Below the pieces are notes generated by a model. That model saw nothing but the letters and a program-made list of their open reading frames with translations. It did no database searches and was not told where the DNA came from. Both the position numbers and the translations under genes were made by a program. Shown here one piece after another: positions 27,082 through 37,036 of a stretch of DNA of 64,000 bases. Within the stretch, counting starts at the first letter, position 1. Each line of letters begins with the position of its first letter. The DNA is taken from assembly GCA_958295735.1 (NCBI GenBank), contig OY282369.1, forward strand, positions 2,890,983 through 2,954,982, read 5' to 3'. The DNA comes from an uncultured Candidatus Cenarchaeum sp. GTDB lineage: Archaea > Thermoproteota > Nitrososphaeria > Nitrososphaerales > Nitrosopumilaceae.

Positions 27082-29440
27082 ATGGCCGGCGCCGAAAGCA
27101 GGCAGGCGGCGATGCCGGACGTCATAAACCACGCGATCCCGCCCCACAGGCATTCCGCGATGTACCTCATGCACAAGTACTGGGCGCGGAAGCCGTCCAA
27201 CGTGGTCAGCGAGCACATACGGGCGCACACGCGGGAGGGCGACACCGTGCTGGATCCCTTCAGCGGGAGCGGCGTGACCGTCCTGGAGGCGGTGAAACTG
27301 AAGCGGAGGGCCGTCGGGGTCGATGCCTACCCCTTTCCCATATTCCTCACGAGGGCGACCGCGGCGAGGGTCGGCGCGGGGGAGATGGCCGCGGAGATGG
27401 CCAGGCTCGAAAAAGCCGTCAAGGGGAAGATCTCGAAATACTACGAGACCAACTGCGCAAAATGCAGGAAGCTGACGCCCGCCATACAGTACGAGGTGGA
27501 CGGCGACGAGATCACCGGCAGGAAGTACCGGTGCGGCAGCTGCGGCCACGGGGAGACGTCGAGGATCGCGCCGGGCGACGCGAGGCGGCTGAACGCGGCC
27601 GGCAGGAAAAGGATGCCCTACTGGGTCCCGAAGACGAGGCTCATGCGCAACTCCAGGATCAACGTCACGCGCGACATGGGCGTCGCGGACCTGTTCAGCC
27701 GCAGGAACCTGGCTGCCCTGTCCGTCCTGTTCGACGCGATAAAAAAGGTACGGGACGAGCGCGTGCGCCTGGTTTTCAGGCTCGCGTTCAGCACGACGCT
27801 GGTCCAGGGCTCCAAGCTGATGGCCCGCACCGAGGGCTCCGGGCCCAGCTGGAAGCTCCGGGGGTTCTGGATCCCCCCGAAGCGGTATGAACTCAACGTG
27901 TGGCACTATTTCTGCAACGCGTACGGCAAGGTGATGGGGGGGAAAGAGGAGTCGAACAGGCTCGTGGGGAACGCCAGGCACCTGTCCCTCCACCTGGGCA
28001 GCGCCACGCACATGCCGTTTCCTGGAAGATGCGAGCGTCGACTACGTCTTCACCGACCCCCCGTACGGGGACAGCGTCCCGTACCTGGAACTGAACCGCA
28101 TCTGGTCGGCATGGCTGGACGAGGAGCCGCTGTTCGACAACGAGGTCGTGATAACCGACAGCAAGGACAGGAGGCAAAAGCGGTCCGAAAAAGAATACGA
28201 GAAGTCCATACGGCTCGCGTACAAGGAGATTTACCGCGTCCTCAAGCCGGAAAAATGCCTCACGGTAACATTCCACAACACCGACGTAAAACTGTACAAC
28301 CTGATGATCAGGGCGGCCGCCGCGGCGGGGTTCGACCTGGAAAAATCGGTGTACCAGCCCCCGTCCTCGGTCTCGGTCAAGGCGCAGATGGCGCCGTACG
28401 GGAGCGCGATCGGCGACTACTACATACGGTTCAGGAAGCCGAAGTCGGAAAACAGCGGCGGCGCGAGCATCGCGGACGCCGGGGCCTACGAGAACATAGT
28501 GGTGGATGCGGTCGAAAAACTGCTCTCGGAAAGGGGCGAGCCCACGGCGAGCACGCACATCCTGAACAGCTATTCGGACATATGCGAGTGCGTCAAGGAG
28601 CAGGGCTGCCCGTTCGCCCTGGACGTCTCGATATCGGACATCATCAACAGGCACTTGGGCGACGAGTTCGTCCTGGTCAAGAAGGACGGCGAGGAGATGC
28701 TGTGGCTCAACCCCAGGACGCACAACTTCATAGATCGGGTGCCGCTGTCGGACCGCGTGGAAAAGTGCATCATCAACGAGCTGAACAGGCACGAGGAGGT
28801 CGCGTACGACGATCTGCTCCGGGCCGTGTACCTGACGTTCCCGAACGCCCTGACCCCCACGGCGTACTCGATCAAGGACGTCCTGAGGAACTACGGCGAG
28901 AAGACGAGGGGGAAAAAGTGGAGGCTGCAGCCCGGCGTGAGGCAGCTCGGCTCCTCGCACGACAGTTACGTGCGGAAGCTCTGCGAGCTGGGCGCGAAAT
29001 ACGGGTTCGAGGCGTACGGCGACGTCGACGGGCACCGCTCGGACATACGGCGGCTGGCGAGCGAGGACAAGAGGCTGAAGAGGATCAGGGAGATCGACGT
29101 GATCTGGTATGAGCGCAACACCATCAAGTACGTCTTCGAAGTCGAGAACAGCACCGGGATAACCGAGGCGATCGTCAGGGCCTCGAACATAGGGTACCGC
29201 CGCAAGGTCAAGAAGATCATCCTGGTCTCCGCATCCCGCGAGGAACTGCTGGCGCGGAAGACCAGGGAGCCGATGCTGGAAAAGTCGCTCGCGGAAGATC
29301 CGTGGCTGTTCGTCCGGTATGATGCCTTTGACTCGTTCTACGACAAGGAACGCAGGCGGTCGAAATCCCCGAAGGACGTCGAGGCGCTGCACAGGCCGCC
29401 GGGAACCGGGCCCGAGCAGAAAGACATGACCGAGTATACT
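27082..29440 (+). pseudogene. Frameshifted DNA methyltransferase with nuclease-like C-terminus
   Basis: Predicted amino-methylating DNA methyltransferase (N4-C/N6-A class). HRHSAMYLMHKYWARKP and DPFSGSGVTVLEA (SAM-binding motif I) lie in frame 1, with a CAKC...CGSC zinc ribbon; DYVFTDPPYGDSVPYLELN (catalytic DPPY) lies in another frame. One extra G at about 28024 explains the break: without it the joint reads MPFPEDASVDYVFTDPPY. Downstream are helical domains and IKYVFEVENSTGITEAI, a nuclease-like E-x-E pattern, suggesting a methylase-endonuclease fusion. Homology ends near 29430, but the frame stays open to 30253, so the true end is unclear. A TATA box at 26940 serves ATG 26965, in frame but closed by TAG at 27070. 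Confidence 0.68.
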
Positions 29441-29904
29441 AGGCGCGCGGGCCCCCGCCCGCCGCGATCCGGCCGCGGTTTCGGCCCGGGCGCGGGTCCG
29501 CGCTGCCGGGGCCGCGGGGCGGTTGCCGCGGGCCGAAGGCGCGCGCCTTCCGGGGGGCCGGCGCCGGGATCCCGCGCGGTCCGGGGCGGCCCGCGGCGCG
29601 GGCGGGGGCAGCCGCGCGCTCCCGCTGGATTCGGCCGCCGGGGCCGCGGGCCGGCCGCGCGCCGCCGCCGGGGGCGGCGACGACTCTTGCGGGATTCGGC
29701 CGCCGGGGCCGCGGGCCGGGCGGCGGCAGGGGCCGCGGGGGCGCGCCAGGCGCGCGGCCGCCCCGTCCCCCCCCCCCCGCCTCGCGGGGGCGAAGGCCCT
29801 CGACCCCGGGGCCGGGCGCGCGGCCGCCCCGTCCCCCCCGCCGCGGCCGGCGGATCCCCGAAAAGGGCGGCGCCGCGGGAGCGCCTTCCCCGCTGCCCGG
29901 ACCG
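29441..29904. other. GC-rich stretch ahead of the ribosomal operon
   Basis: Low-complexity sequence with repeated GGATTCGGCCGCCGGGGCCG blocks. No gene is supported. Confidence 0.45.
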
Positions 29905-29999
29905 GCGCAGCGCGGGCCATACGGGCGCAGCGCGGGCCATACGGGCGCAGCGCGGGCCATACGGGCGCAGCGCGGGCCATACGGGCGCAGCGCGGGCCG
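29905..29999. repeat. 20-bp tandem repeat upstream of rpl3
   Basis: GCGCAGCGCGGGCCATACGG is repeated about 4.75 times and ends 17 bp before the rpl3 TATA box. Confidence 0.9.
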
Positions 30000-30015
30000 G
30001 CGCGCCGGATGTATT

Positions 30016-30077
30016 CATATATATTAAAACGGATCCGGCTCCGGCGGATGGAAGCGGCCGCCGGGACGTGCGCATGA
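30016..30077 (+). promoter_or_regulatory. rpl3 operon promoter and nine-codon leader ORF
   Basis: CATATATATTAAAAC (centre about 30021) is the strongest TATA box of the region. Twenty-seven nt later lies ATG 30048, which opens a nine-codon ORF (MEAAAGTCA) ending in TGA 30075-30077, one base before the rpl3 ATG at 30079. A leaderless mRNA would therefore start with this mini-ORF, which may deliver ribosomes to rpl3 by termination-reinitiation. Confidence 0.55.
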
Positions 30078-30078
30078 G

Positions 30079-31149
30079 ATGGGGCACAGGAAGCACAGCC
30101 AGCCCCGCAGGGGGAGCCTGGCGTACTCTCCCAGGGGGCGCGCGAAAAGCATGGAGGCGCGCATACGGTGGCCGGCCCGGGACGAGGGGGGCGCCCCGAG
30201 GCTGCTGGCCCACGCCGGCTTCAAGGCCGGCTGCGTCCAGCTGGTTACCATAGACGACAGGGAGCACACGCCGAACGCCGGGAAGCAGCTGGTGGTGCTG
30301 GGGACCGTCCTGGCCACGCCGCCGGCGTTCGTGCTGGGCGCGAGGGGGTATTCCGCGGGGCACGGCGGCAGGAGGGCCTCGTTCGACGTGCGCGCGGAGG
30401 ACGTGCCCAAGGAGATATCAAAGTACGCGGACGCCCGCGGCAGCAGGCGGGGCGCCGCGGACGCGGCCGCCGGCGAGGCGGCGGCCAGGGAGGCGGCGCC
30501 GGGCCTGGCCGAAAAGGCCTCCGAGCTGCGCGCCGTCCTGGCAATATCGCCGCGGGCGGCCGGGCTGGAGCAGAAGAGGCCGTACGTCTTCGAGTCGGCA
30601 GTGGCCGGCGGGGGCAGCCGCGCGGAGAGGTACGAGTATTTGGCGGGAATTCTCGGAAAGTACGTCAAGATCGGCCAGGTCTTCGGCGAGGGGGCCGGCG
30701 TCGACGCGGCGGCCATAACGAAGGGCAAGGGCTGGCAGGGGGTCATACAGAGGATGGGGGCCAAGAGGAAGCAGCACAAGTCGAGGAAGACCGTCCGGGA
30801 ACTGGGCTCGCTCGGGCCCATATCGCCCCAGTACGTAATGTACACGGTGCCGCGGGCCGGGCAGATGGGCTTCCACCAGAGGACCGAATACAACAAGAGG
30901 GTGATGGTGGTCGGGGAGGCCGGGGAAGGGCGGCCGGGGAAGGGCGGCCCGCGCGCCCGCGGCCCGGCGGCCCCCGCGGAGGGCGTGAACCCGCCGGGCG
31001 GCTTCAAGCACTTCGGCCTGGTGGGGGGCGACTATATGATACTGAAGGGGTCAGTGCCCGGGACGTACCGCCGGCTGGTAAAGCTGCGCCGCGCCGCGCG
31101 GAACGCGGCGCCCCCGTCCAAGCCGAGCGTGCTGGAGGTCGTCGCGTGA
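30079..31149 (+). CDS. rpl3: Ribosomal protein uL3
   Basis: Large-subunit protein near the peptidyl transferase centre; first gene of the operon. 356 aa with archaeal signatures MGHRKHSQPRRGSLAYSPRG at the N-terminus, KGWQGVIQRMG, and the central-loop region RAGQMGFHQRTEYNKRV. The central stretch AADAAAGEAAAREAAPG is a low-complexity insertion. Its stop TGA overlaps the GTG of the L4 gene. Confidence 0.95.
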   Translation: MGHRKHSQPRRGSLAYSPRGRAKSMEARIRWPARDEGGAPRLLAHAGFKAGCVQLVTIDDREHTPNAGKQLVVLGTVLATPPAFVLGARGYSAGHGGRRASFDVRAEDVPKEISKYADARGSRRGAADAAAGEAAAREAAPGLAEKASELRAVLAISPRAAGLEQKRPYVFESAVAGGGSRAERYEYLAGILGKYVKIGQVFGEGAGVDAAAITKGKGWQGVIQRMGAKRKQHKSRKTVRELGSLGPISPQYVMYTVPRAGQMGFHQRTEYNKRVMVVGEAGEGRPGKGGPRARGPAAPAEGVNPPGGFKHFGLVGGDYMILKGSVPGTYRRLVKLRRAARNAAPPSKPSVLEVVA

Positions 31150-32000
31150 TACGCGAGGGCGGCAGGCTCCTGTCCGCGCCCGTCATGGGCGTGTCGGCCG
31201 ACGGGGCCGTGGCGGAGGCGCGCGGGGAGCGGGCCGAGCTGCCGGCGGCGTTCGCCGAGCCGCACAGGGCGGACGTCATACGCAAGGCCCATACGATACT
31301 CGCCACGCACGGCTTCCAGCCGAAGGGGACGCACCCGACGGCCGGCATGGACGTGTCGGCGGACTCGCTGGACCCGCCCACGGGCCACGGCAGGGCCAGG
31401 GTGGCCAGGATAAGGGGCTCGGGGGCCGGCGGGCGCGGCGGCCAGGGCGGCGAGGTGGCATCGACGCGCGGCGGCAGGCAGGCCCACCCGCCGACGGCCG
31501 CGAAGCGCGTGCGGAAGAGGCTGAACAGGAAGGAGGGCAGGCTCGCGCTGCGCTCGGCCGTGGCCGCCACGGCCGACGGGGCCCTCGTGAAGGCGAGGGG
31601 CCACGCGGCGGGCGGGGCCGAGCTGCCCGCGGTCGCCGCGGACGGGGCGGAGCTCATAACCAAGACGTCGGCGCTGCGCGCGGCCATCGGGCGCATGGGG
31701 CTGGCCGGCGACGTGGAGAGGCTCGCGGGGCGCCGCGCGCGCAGCGGAAAGCCGGCCCTCAGGGGGCGCTCGAAAAAGGAGGGAAAGAGCATCCTGTTCG
31801 TCGTGTCCCGCAGGGGGACGCCGCTGGAGAGGGCCGCCGGGTCCGTGCCCGGAGTGGACGTGAGGGCCGCCTCGGACGTGGGCGTGCTGGACCTGGCGCC
31901 GGGCGGCGTGCCGGGCCGGCTCGCCGTGTATACGGTGTCGGCGCTGCGGGAGCTCGGCGGGAGGCCGGGAATGGCGGGCGGCGCCAGGGGAGCCATATAA
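31146..32000 (+). CDS. rpl4: Ribosomal protein uL4
   Basis: 284 aa. GTG 31146 overlaps the rpl3 stop (GTGA). Archaeal L4 features are present: KPHRADVIRKA-like AEPHRADVIRKAHTILATHG, the extended loop SGAGGRGGQGGEVASTRGGR and AKRVRKRLNRKEGRLALRSA, and the C-terminal GVLDLAPGG. The stop TAA overlaps the ATG of L23 (TAATG). Confidence 0.93.
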   Translation: MIREGGRLLSAPVMGVSADGAVAEARGERAELPAAFAEPHRADVIRKAHTILATHGFQPKGTHPTAGMDVSADSLDPPTGHGRARVARIRGSGAGGRGGQGGEVASTRGGRQAHPPTAAKRVRKRLNRKEGRLALRSAVAATADGALVKARGHAAGGAELPAVAADGAELITKTSALRAAIGRMGLAGDVERLAGRRARSGKPALRGRSKKEGKSILFVVSRRGTPLERAAGSVPGVDVRAASDVGVLDLAPGGVPGRLAVYTVSALRELGGRPGMAGGARGAI

Positions 32001-32266
32001 TGGACGCCGGCGAGGCCTCGCGGGTAGTGCTGAAACCGCACGTCACGGAAAAGACCTTCTCGAAGGTCGACTCGGAGAGCAAGGTCTGCTTCATAGTGGC
32101 CAGGGCCGCCGGGAAGAGGGAGATAGCCGAGGCCGTGGAAGTGCTGTACGGGAAGAAGGCGGTCCGCGTGAACACGGCCCGCACCATATACGGGAAGAAG
32201 GCCTTCGTGAGGTTCGAGAGCCCGTCGAAGGCCAAGGATCTCGCGACGGAAATAGGAATGCTATAA
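32000..32266 (+). CDS. rpl23: Ribosomal protein uL23
   Basis: 88 aa, the usual archaeal length; sits at the tunnel exit. VVLKPHVTEKTFSKVDSESK at the N-terminus and EVLYGKKAVRVNTARTIYGK in the rRNA-binding part are typical. It starts at the ATG that overlaps the rpl4 stop. Confidence 0.93.
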   Translation: MDAGEASRVVLKPHVTEKTFSKVDSESKVCFIVARAAGKREIAEAVEVLYGKKAVRVNTARTIYGKKAFVRFESPSKAKDLATEIGML

Positions 32267-32267
32267 T

Positions 32268-32318
32268 ATGGCATCCAGCCCCGCGCCGCTCATGCACGGA
32301 GACGGCCTGCAATGGTGA
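32268..32318 (+). CDS. 16-codon ORF in the usual place of rpl2
   Basis: ATG 32268 to TGA 32318 encodes [16 protein letters not shown]. It overlaps the S19 start by 7 nt and begins two bases after the L23 stop, so it could couple translation between the two. It shows no similarity to L2. It may just be chance. Confidence 0.25.
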   Translation: MASSPAPLMHGDGLQW

Positions 32319-32716
32319 AGGCCTTTGATTACAGGGGCGTGCCGCTTTCAAAGCTGGAGGGCATGCCCGTCGGCAAGCTGTTCGGGATGCTCAACGCGAG
32401 GCAGCGGCGCTCGCTGACGCGGGGCATAACGGACGGCAAGCGCAAGCTCATGGACGAGATAAAGCGGGCGAAAGCGGGAAAGGCGCCGGACGGGGCCGCG
32501 CCGATAAGGACGCACGTGCGCGACCTGGTGGTGCTGCCGTCGATGGTCGGCGTGACGGTGGCCGTGTACTCGGGGAAGGCGTACCAGCCGGTAGAGATCG
32601 CGCCGGAGATGATAGGGCACTATATAGGCGAGTACGCGCTGACCAGCAAGCGCGTCTCGCACGGCGCGCCGGGCGTGGGGGCATCCAGGTCGAGCCTGTA
32701 CGTGCCGCTGAAGTGA
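32312..32716 (+). CDS. rps19: Ribosomal protein uS19
   Basis: 134 aa small-subunit head protein. [19 protein letters not shown] and [12 protein letters not shown] are the archaeal N-terminus; [20 protein letters not shown] and [20 protein letters not shown] form the conserved core. Its stop overlaps the L22 start (TGATG). The gene follows L23 directly, without L2 in between. Confidence 0.94.
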   Translation: MVKAFDYRGVPLSKLEGMPVGKLFGMLNARQRRSLTRGITDGKRKLMDEIKRAKAGKAPDGAAPIRTHVRDLVVLPSMVGVTVAVYSGKAYQPVEIAPEMIGHYIGEYALTSKRVSHGAPGVGASRSSLYVPLK

Positions 32717-33180
32717 TGGGCATGGGCGGGTACGGCTACGCTTTCCAGGGGTACGATCCCACCCGCCACGTGAGGGCGTCCGCCAGGGAGAGGCGCATAT
32801 CGCACAAGCACGCGCGGGAGCTGGCGCGGGCCGTGCGCGGGATGCGGCTCGAGGCGGCGACCGACTATCTGGGGGCCGTGGTGCGCGGCGAGAGGGCCGT
32901 GCCGTTCGGCAGGTTCAAGGGGCAGGTCGGGCACAGGTCGGATCCGGGAGTGATGGCCGGGAGGTACCCGCAGAAGGCCGCCGCCGAGTTCCTCAAGCTG
33001 CTGGAGAATTTGGAGTCGAACGCGGAGTACAGGGGCATGGACGTGGAGAGGTTGCGCTTGGTGGGGGCGGCCGCCCACAAGGGCGTGTCGGTGAAGAGGT
33101 TCATCCCGAGGGCGCAGGGGCGGGCGACCCCCAAGAACAACGTGCTCACCCACGTGGAGATCGTGGCGAGGGAGGCCTAG
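32716..33180 (+). CDS. rpl22: Ribosomal protein uL22
   Basis: 154 aa. ATG 32716 overlaps the S19 stop; GTG 32713 is an in-frame alternative. [17 protein letters not shown] and [14 protein letters not shown] are typical, with the tunnel-lining hairpin [20 protein letters not shown]. Stop TAG, showing that TAG is a normal terminator here. Confidence 0.93.
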   Translation: MGMGGYGYAFQGYDPTRHVRASARERRISHKHARELARAVRGMRLEAATDYLGAVVRGERAVPFGRFKGQVGHRSDPGVMAGRYPQKAAAEFLKLLENLESNAEYRGMDVERLRLVGAAAHKGVSVKRFIPRAQGRATPKNNVLTHVEIVAREA

Positions 33181-33182
33181 GA

Positions 33183-34217
33183 ATGTCGGCCATGAAGAGC
33201 GTCGTGCGGGACAACTACGACATGATGCTGCTGAAGGACTACCTGAAGGAGCAGATAAAGGACTCGGGGTTCGCGAAGGCCGAGGTCTCCAAGACGCCGG
33301 TGGGGACGAGGGTCTCGCTGCACGTCACGCGGCCGGGCATAGTGATAGGCAGGAACGGCGTGGGGATAAGGGCGCTCACGGAGAGGCTGGGGACGGACTT
33401 TGGGCTGAAGAACCCGCAGGTTACCGTCATAGAGGTGGAAAAGCCCGAGCTCTCGCCCGGGGTGATGTGCAACAGGATGGCCTCGCACATGGAGAGGGGG
33501 ACGGCATTCCGCCGCGCCACAATGTGGACCATACAGCAGATAATGGAGGGCGGGGCCATGGGGGTGCAGATAACCGTCTCGGGCAAGCTGAGGGGCGACA
33601 GGTCGGCGTTCGAAAAGCACACGGCGGGGATACTGCCGAGGGCCGGCCACCACGCGGACGTCATCGTGTCGGACGACGTGGCGCACGTGAAGACGGCGAT
33701 GGGCCTGGTGGGGATACGCATACGGATAGCCATGAAGGACAGGTACGTGCCCGAGTTCGAGCTGAGGGACAAGGGCAAGGCCGCCGCTGCGGCGGCGCCC
33801 GCGCCGCGCCCGGGGCCCGACCTCAAGGAGATGACCGAAAAGGCGCCGGCTCCCGCCGCGGTGCCGGTGTCCCTGTCCGCGGCGCCGCGCCCCGAGCCCG
33901 ACCTCAAGGAGATGACCGAGCGGACGGCGGGGGAATCTTCCGCGGAGGCTGCGGCCGAGGCGGCTCCCCCGGCGGATGCTGCGGCGGAAGCGGCCGCCCC
34001 CGAGGCTCCGGCGGGGGAATCTCCCGCGGAGGCTGCGGCCGAGGCGGCTCCCCCGGCGGAAGCGGCCGCCCCCGAGGCTCCGGCGGGGGAATCTCCCGCG
34101 GGGGCTACGGCCGGGGCGGCTCCCCCGGCGGATGCCACGGCGGAAGCGGCCGCCCCCGATGCGCCGGCCAAGGAAGCGGGGGCGGGAGATGCCGAAGACG
34201 GCGGGGGGGCGCGGTGA
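33183..34217 (+). CDS. rps3: Ribosomal protein uS3 with long acidic Ala-rich tail
   Basis: 344 aa, about 120 longer than a typical archaeal S3. The KH domain ([20 protein letters not shown], GxxG as GRNG) and the C-terminal S3 domain ([39 protein letters not shown]) are intact up to about residue 195. The tail contains PDLKEMTE twice and then 16- to 21-residue units of the type [18 protein letters not shown]. It overlaps the L29 start (TGATG). Confidence 0.94.
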   Translation: MSAMKSVVRDNYDMMLLKDYLKEQIKDSGFAKAEVSKTPVGTRVSLHVTRPGIVIGRNGVGIRALTERLGTDFGLKNPQVTVIEVEKPELSPGVMCNRMASHMERGTAFRRATMWTIQQIMEGGAMGVQITVSGKLRGDRSAFEKHTAGILPRAGHHADVIVSDDVAHVKTAMGLVGIRIRIAMKDRYVPEFELRDKGKAAAAAAPAPRPGPDLKEMTEKAPAPAAVPVSLSAAPRPEPDLKEMTERTAGESSAEAAAEAAPPADAAAEAAAPEAPAGESPAEAAAEAAPPAEAAAPEAPAGESPAGATAGAAPPADATAEAAAPDAPAKEAGAGDAEDGGGAR

Positions 34218-34423
34218 TGGCGAGGATCAGCATGAAGACGGTCGGCGCCTTCAACGAGGGCGACCTCAGGGACAGGCTCCAGCAGGCGAGGGCCGACCTG
34301 GCGAAGATGAGGATGGAGGCCGCCAAGGGGACGCTCAGGAAGAAGAGCGGCAAGATAAGGCCGCTCCGCCGCGACATCGCGAGGATGATGACGCGGATGA
34401 ACGAAAAGGGGTGGAAGGCGTGA
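34217..34423 (+). CDS. rpl29: Ribosomal protein uL29
   Basis: 68 aa, two-helix protein at the tunnel exit. LRDRLQQARADLAKMRMEAA and RPLRRDIARMMTRMNEKG are characteristic. The start overlaps the S3 stop, and the stop overlaps the GTG of the next gene. Confidence 0.9.
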   Translation: MARISMKTVGAFNEGDLRDRLQQARADLAKMRMEAAKGTLRKKSGKIRPLRRDIARMMTRMNEKGWKA

Positions 34424-34704
34424 GGACGCCCGGCAACATCGCGATGCACGAGCTCGTGGGCGCCAGGGTCTCGGTGGCCGCCGCCCCCGACCGCGGGATC
34501 GTCGGCGCCGCCGGCGCCGTGGCGTTCGAGACGAAGAACATGCTGGAGATCGAGGGGGGGGGAAGAAGGCCCCGCATGCTGATCCCGAAGGCCGGGGCGG
34601 TGCTGGACGTCTCGTGGGGCGGCCCCGGGGCCGGAAGCGCCAGGATCCGCGGCGACTCCATAGCGAAAAGGCCGCAGGACAGGCCGGGGAGGGCCAGGGC
34701 GTGA
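34420..34704 (+). CDS. rnp1: RNase P protein component 1 (Rpp29/Pop4)
   Basis: 94 aa subunit of archaeal RNase P, which matures tRNA 5' ends. NIAMHELVGARVSVAAAPDR, FETKNMLEIEGGG, LIPKAGAVLDVSW and DSIAKRPQDRPGR follow the Sm-like Rpp29 pattern. GTG 34420 overlaps the L29 stop. Its place between L29 and S17 is the usual one in archaea. Confidence 0.88.
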   Translation: MRTPGNIAMHELVGARVSVAAAPDRGIVGAAGAVAFETKNMLEIEGGGRRPRMLIPKAGAVLDVSWGGPGAGSARIRGDSIAKRPQDRPGRARA

Positions 34705-35063
34705 GCGCGGGGGACGGCGCGCCGCCAGGGAAGCCCCGCGGCGGCATCGGCCTCCCGGTGGGGGATCCGCCGCGGGACGCCGAGCCGGGCGAGAGGAACA
34801 ACCCGTTCAACGGGACTTTGGCGGTGCGGGGCAAGCTGTTCGAGGGGACGGTGGTCAGCACGAAGGCCAGGAGGACCGTGGTGGTCGAAAAGGAGTCGCC
34901 CGTGTACTTTTCGAAGTTCAAGAGGTACGCCCGCGGCCGGAGCAGCATACACGCGCACGTGCCGTCCAACCTTGACGTGCGCGAGGGCAGCCGCGTCTTG
35001 GCCGCCGAGTGCAGGCCCCTCGCAAAGTCCGTCTCGTTCGTCGTCGTCGAGGTGCGCGGGTGA
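34701..35063 (+). CDS. rps17: Ribosomal protein uS17
   Basis: 120 aa. GTG 34701 overlaps the Rpp29 stop. A Pro/Gly-rich N-terminus leads to IGLPVGDPP, then FEGTVVSTKARRTVVVEKES and FKRYARGRSSIHAHVPSNLD, the OB-fold of S17. Its stop overlaps the L14 start (TGATG). Confidence 0.92.
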   Translation: MSAGDGAPPGKPRGGIGLPVGDPPRDAEPGERNNPFNGTLAVRGKLFEGTVVSTKARRTVVVEKESPVYFSKFKRYARGRSSIHAHVPSNLDVREGSRVLAAECRPLAKSVSFVVVEVRG

Positions 35064-35497
35064 TGTCGCAGGGCAGGAGCCGCGGCAAGGCGAAAGGCGT
35101 TGAGGAGTTCCGCCCGTACGTGACGAGGGCCCTGCCGGTGGGGGCGCGGATAACCTGCGCCGACAACAGCGGGGCCAAGGTGCTGGAGATCGTCATGGTG
35201 CAGAAGACCAAGACGCGCGTCTCGCGCCTGCCGGCCGCCGCCGTCGGCGACTTTGTGAACGTGGTGGTGAAAAAGGGGCCGGCCGAGCTGCGCAAGCAGG
35301 TGCACGGCGCGGTGATCGTGAGGCAAAAGTACCCCGTGCGGAGGCTGAACGGGACGAGGGTCTCGTTCGAGGACAACGCGGCCGTCCTGACGACCCCCGA
35401 GGGCGAGATGAAGGGGACCGACATAAAGGGCCCGGTGGCCGCCGAGGCCTCCGAAAAGTGGCCGAGGCTGGCGAACCTGGCCTCGATGGTGGTGTAG
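35063..35497 (+). CDS. rpl14: Ribosomal protein uL14
   Basis: 144 aa. [20 protein letters not shown] near the N-terminus is the L14 signature, followed by [32 protein letters not shown] and [20 protein letters not shown]. It ends in TAG, four bases before the L24 start. Confidence 0.94.
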   Translation: MSQGRSRGKAKGVEEFRPYVTRALPVGARITCADNSGAKVLEIVMVQKTKTRVSRLPAAAVGDFVNVVVKKGPAELRKQVHGAVIVRQKYPVRRLNGTRVSFEDNAAVLTTPEGEMKGTDIKGPVAAEASEKWPRLANLASMVV

Positions 35498-35501
35498 CGG
35501 T

Positions 35502-36317
35502 ATGAAGCCGACGAAGATGCGCAACAGGCAGATATTCAAGGCCTCCCAGCACTACAGGAGCAGGCAGGTCGGCAGCCCCCTGTCGCGCCAGCTGAGGGAC
35601 AAGTACGGCAGGCGCAGCATCAGGGTGAGGACCGGGGACACGGCGAAGGTGGCCTGCGGCGAGTACGTGGGGATAGAAGGCAAGGTGGCCAGCGTAGACG
35701 TGGCGGCCGGGCGCGTGGCCATAGAGGGGATAAAGGGCGAGAAGGGCAAGGGGGACAGGTTCGACGTGATGATCCACGCATCCAAGGTGGTGGTCACCGG
35801 CCTGAACGCCTCCGACAAGAAGAGGATGGCAAAGCTGGGCGCCCCGCACGAGGCGACGAGTGCAGAGGAGGCCGGCGGGGAGGAGGGCTCCGGCCTCGGC
35901 GTCACGAGCCTGCCGTTCAGGCCAAAGCCCGCGGAGGACGAACAGGGAGCCGGAGCGGAACTGGGCGCCACCGACCTGCCGCTCAGGCCAAAGCCCGCGG
36001 AGGACGAACAGGGGGCCGGAGCGGAACTGGGCGCCACCGACCTGCCGCTCAGGCCAAAGCCCGATGATGACGGCAGCGGAGACGAGGAGCAGGGCGACGA
36101 AAAGGCGGCCGGCGGCGAGGCGGCAGCCGAGGGCGAAAAGGCGGCCGGCGGCGAGGCGGCAGCCGAGGGCGAAAAGGCGGCCGGCGGCGAGGAGCGCGGC
36201 GGCGAGGCGGCAGCCGAGGGCGAAAAGGCGGCCGGCGGCGAGGCGGCAGCCGAGGGCGAAAAGGCGGCCGGCGGCGAGCCGGCAGAGGGCGAAAAGGAGG
36301 GCGACCGCGCACGGTAA
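35502..36317 (+). CDS. rpl24: Ribosomal protein uL24 with long repetitive acidic tail
   Basis: 271 aa, roughly twice the usual archaeal length. The L24/KOW core is residues 1-115 ([40 protein letters not shown]). The tail has three copies of a unit ending in LPxRPKP (two with [20 protein letters not shown]) and then five [10 protein letters not shown]-type units of about 12 residues. At the DNA level these are near-perfect tandem repeats. Confidence 0.92.
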   Translation: MKPTKMRNRQIFKASQHYRSRQVGSPLSRQLRDKYGRRSIRVRTGDTAKVACGEYVGIEGKVASVDVAAGRVAIEGIKGEKGKGDRFDVMIHASKVVVTGLNASDKKRMAKLGAPHEATSAEEAGGEEGSGLGVTSLPFRPKPAEDEQGAGAELGATDLPLRPKPAEDEQGAGAELGATDLPLRPKPDDDGSGDEEQGDEKAAGGEAAAEGEKAAGGEAAAEGEKAAGGEERGGEAAAEGEKAAGGEAAAEGEKAAGGEPAEGEKEGDRAR

Positions 36318-37036
36318 GCATAGCCGGCAGCAAAAAGCTAAAGCGGCAGATGGCGCCCCTGTTCTGGGGGATCACGCGCAAGGACAAGAGGTTCGTCGTC
36401 ACCGTCAGGCCCGGGGCGCACCCGAAGGGCGCATCCATACCGACGGCCGTGTTCCTCAGGGACACCCTCGGGCTGGTAAAGACCATGAGGGAGGCAAAGG
36501 CGTCGATATACGCCGGCCACGTCGCGGTGGACGGGGTGAAGCGCAGGTCGCTCCACCACGGGGTGGGGCTGATGGACGTGGTGGAGCTCGAGGGCCTGGA
36601 CGCCGTGTACAGGATGCTGCCGTCCGGCGGGACGATCCTCAAGCCCGTCGGGATAGGCGACGGGAAAAAGGACAGGAAGATCTGCAAGGTGACCGGCAAG
36701 ACCACCATCAAGGGCGGGAAGACGCAGCTCGGCTTCCACGACGGCCGCTCCGCGATAACCGATGCGGACGCGAGGGTCGGCGACTCGTGCCTGATCAGGG
36801 TGCCGGGGCAGGAGATACTCGAGGTGATAAAACTGGAGGCGGGGGCGCAGGCCCTGGTCACGGGGGGGACCAACGCGGGGCAGTCGGGGACCGTGGCGGA
36901 GATCAAAAAAGGGACGTTCGTCCTGGACAAGATGGCCACCATAAGGCTGGCCGAGGGCGACAGGGAGATAGAGATACCCGGCAGCATCGTGATGGCGGTG
37001 GGGCGGGCCGACGGGCCCGTCATACAGATAAAATAG
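36311..37036 (+). CDS. rps4e: Ribosomal protein eS4 with no ordinary start codon
   Basis: Archaeal/eukaryotic small-subunit protein. [20 protein letters not shown], then [20 protein letters not shown] (S4 domain) and a KOW-like [16 protein letters not shown] are clear. The first ATG (36350) would remove conserved residues: the codons before it read [12 protein letters not shown], the expected N-terminus, which normally follows an initiator Met. The codon in that place is ACG 36311; GTA 36314 and ATA 36320 are other possibilities. So the gene either uses a non-canonical start, begins at 36350 as a shortened protein, or carries a T-to-C change. Confidence 0.9.
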   Translation, partial: TVSIAGSKKLKRQMAPLFWGITRKDKRFVVTVRPGAHPKGASIPTAVFLRDTLGLVKTMREAKASIYAGHVAVDGVKRRSLHHGVGLMDVVELEGLDAVYRMLPSGGTILKPVGIGDGKKDRKICKVTGKTTIKGGKTQLGFHDGRSAITDADARVGDSCLIRVPGQEILEVIKLEAGAQALVTGGTNAGQSGTVAEIKKGTFVLDKMATIRLAEGDREIEIPGSIVMAVGRADGPVIQIK

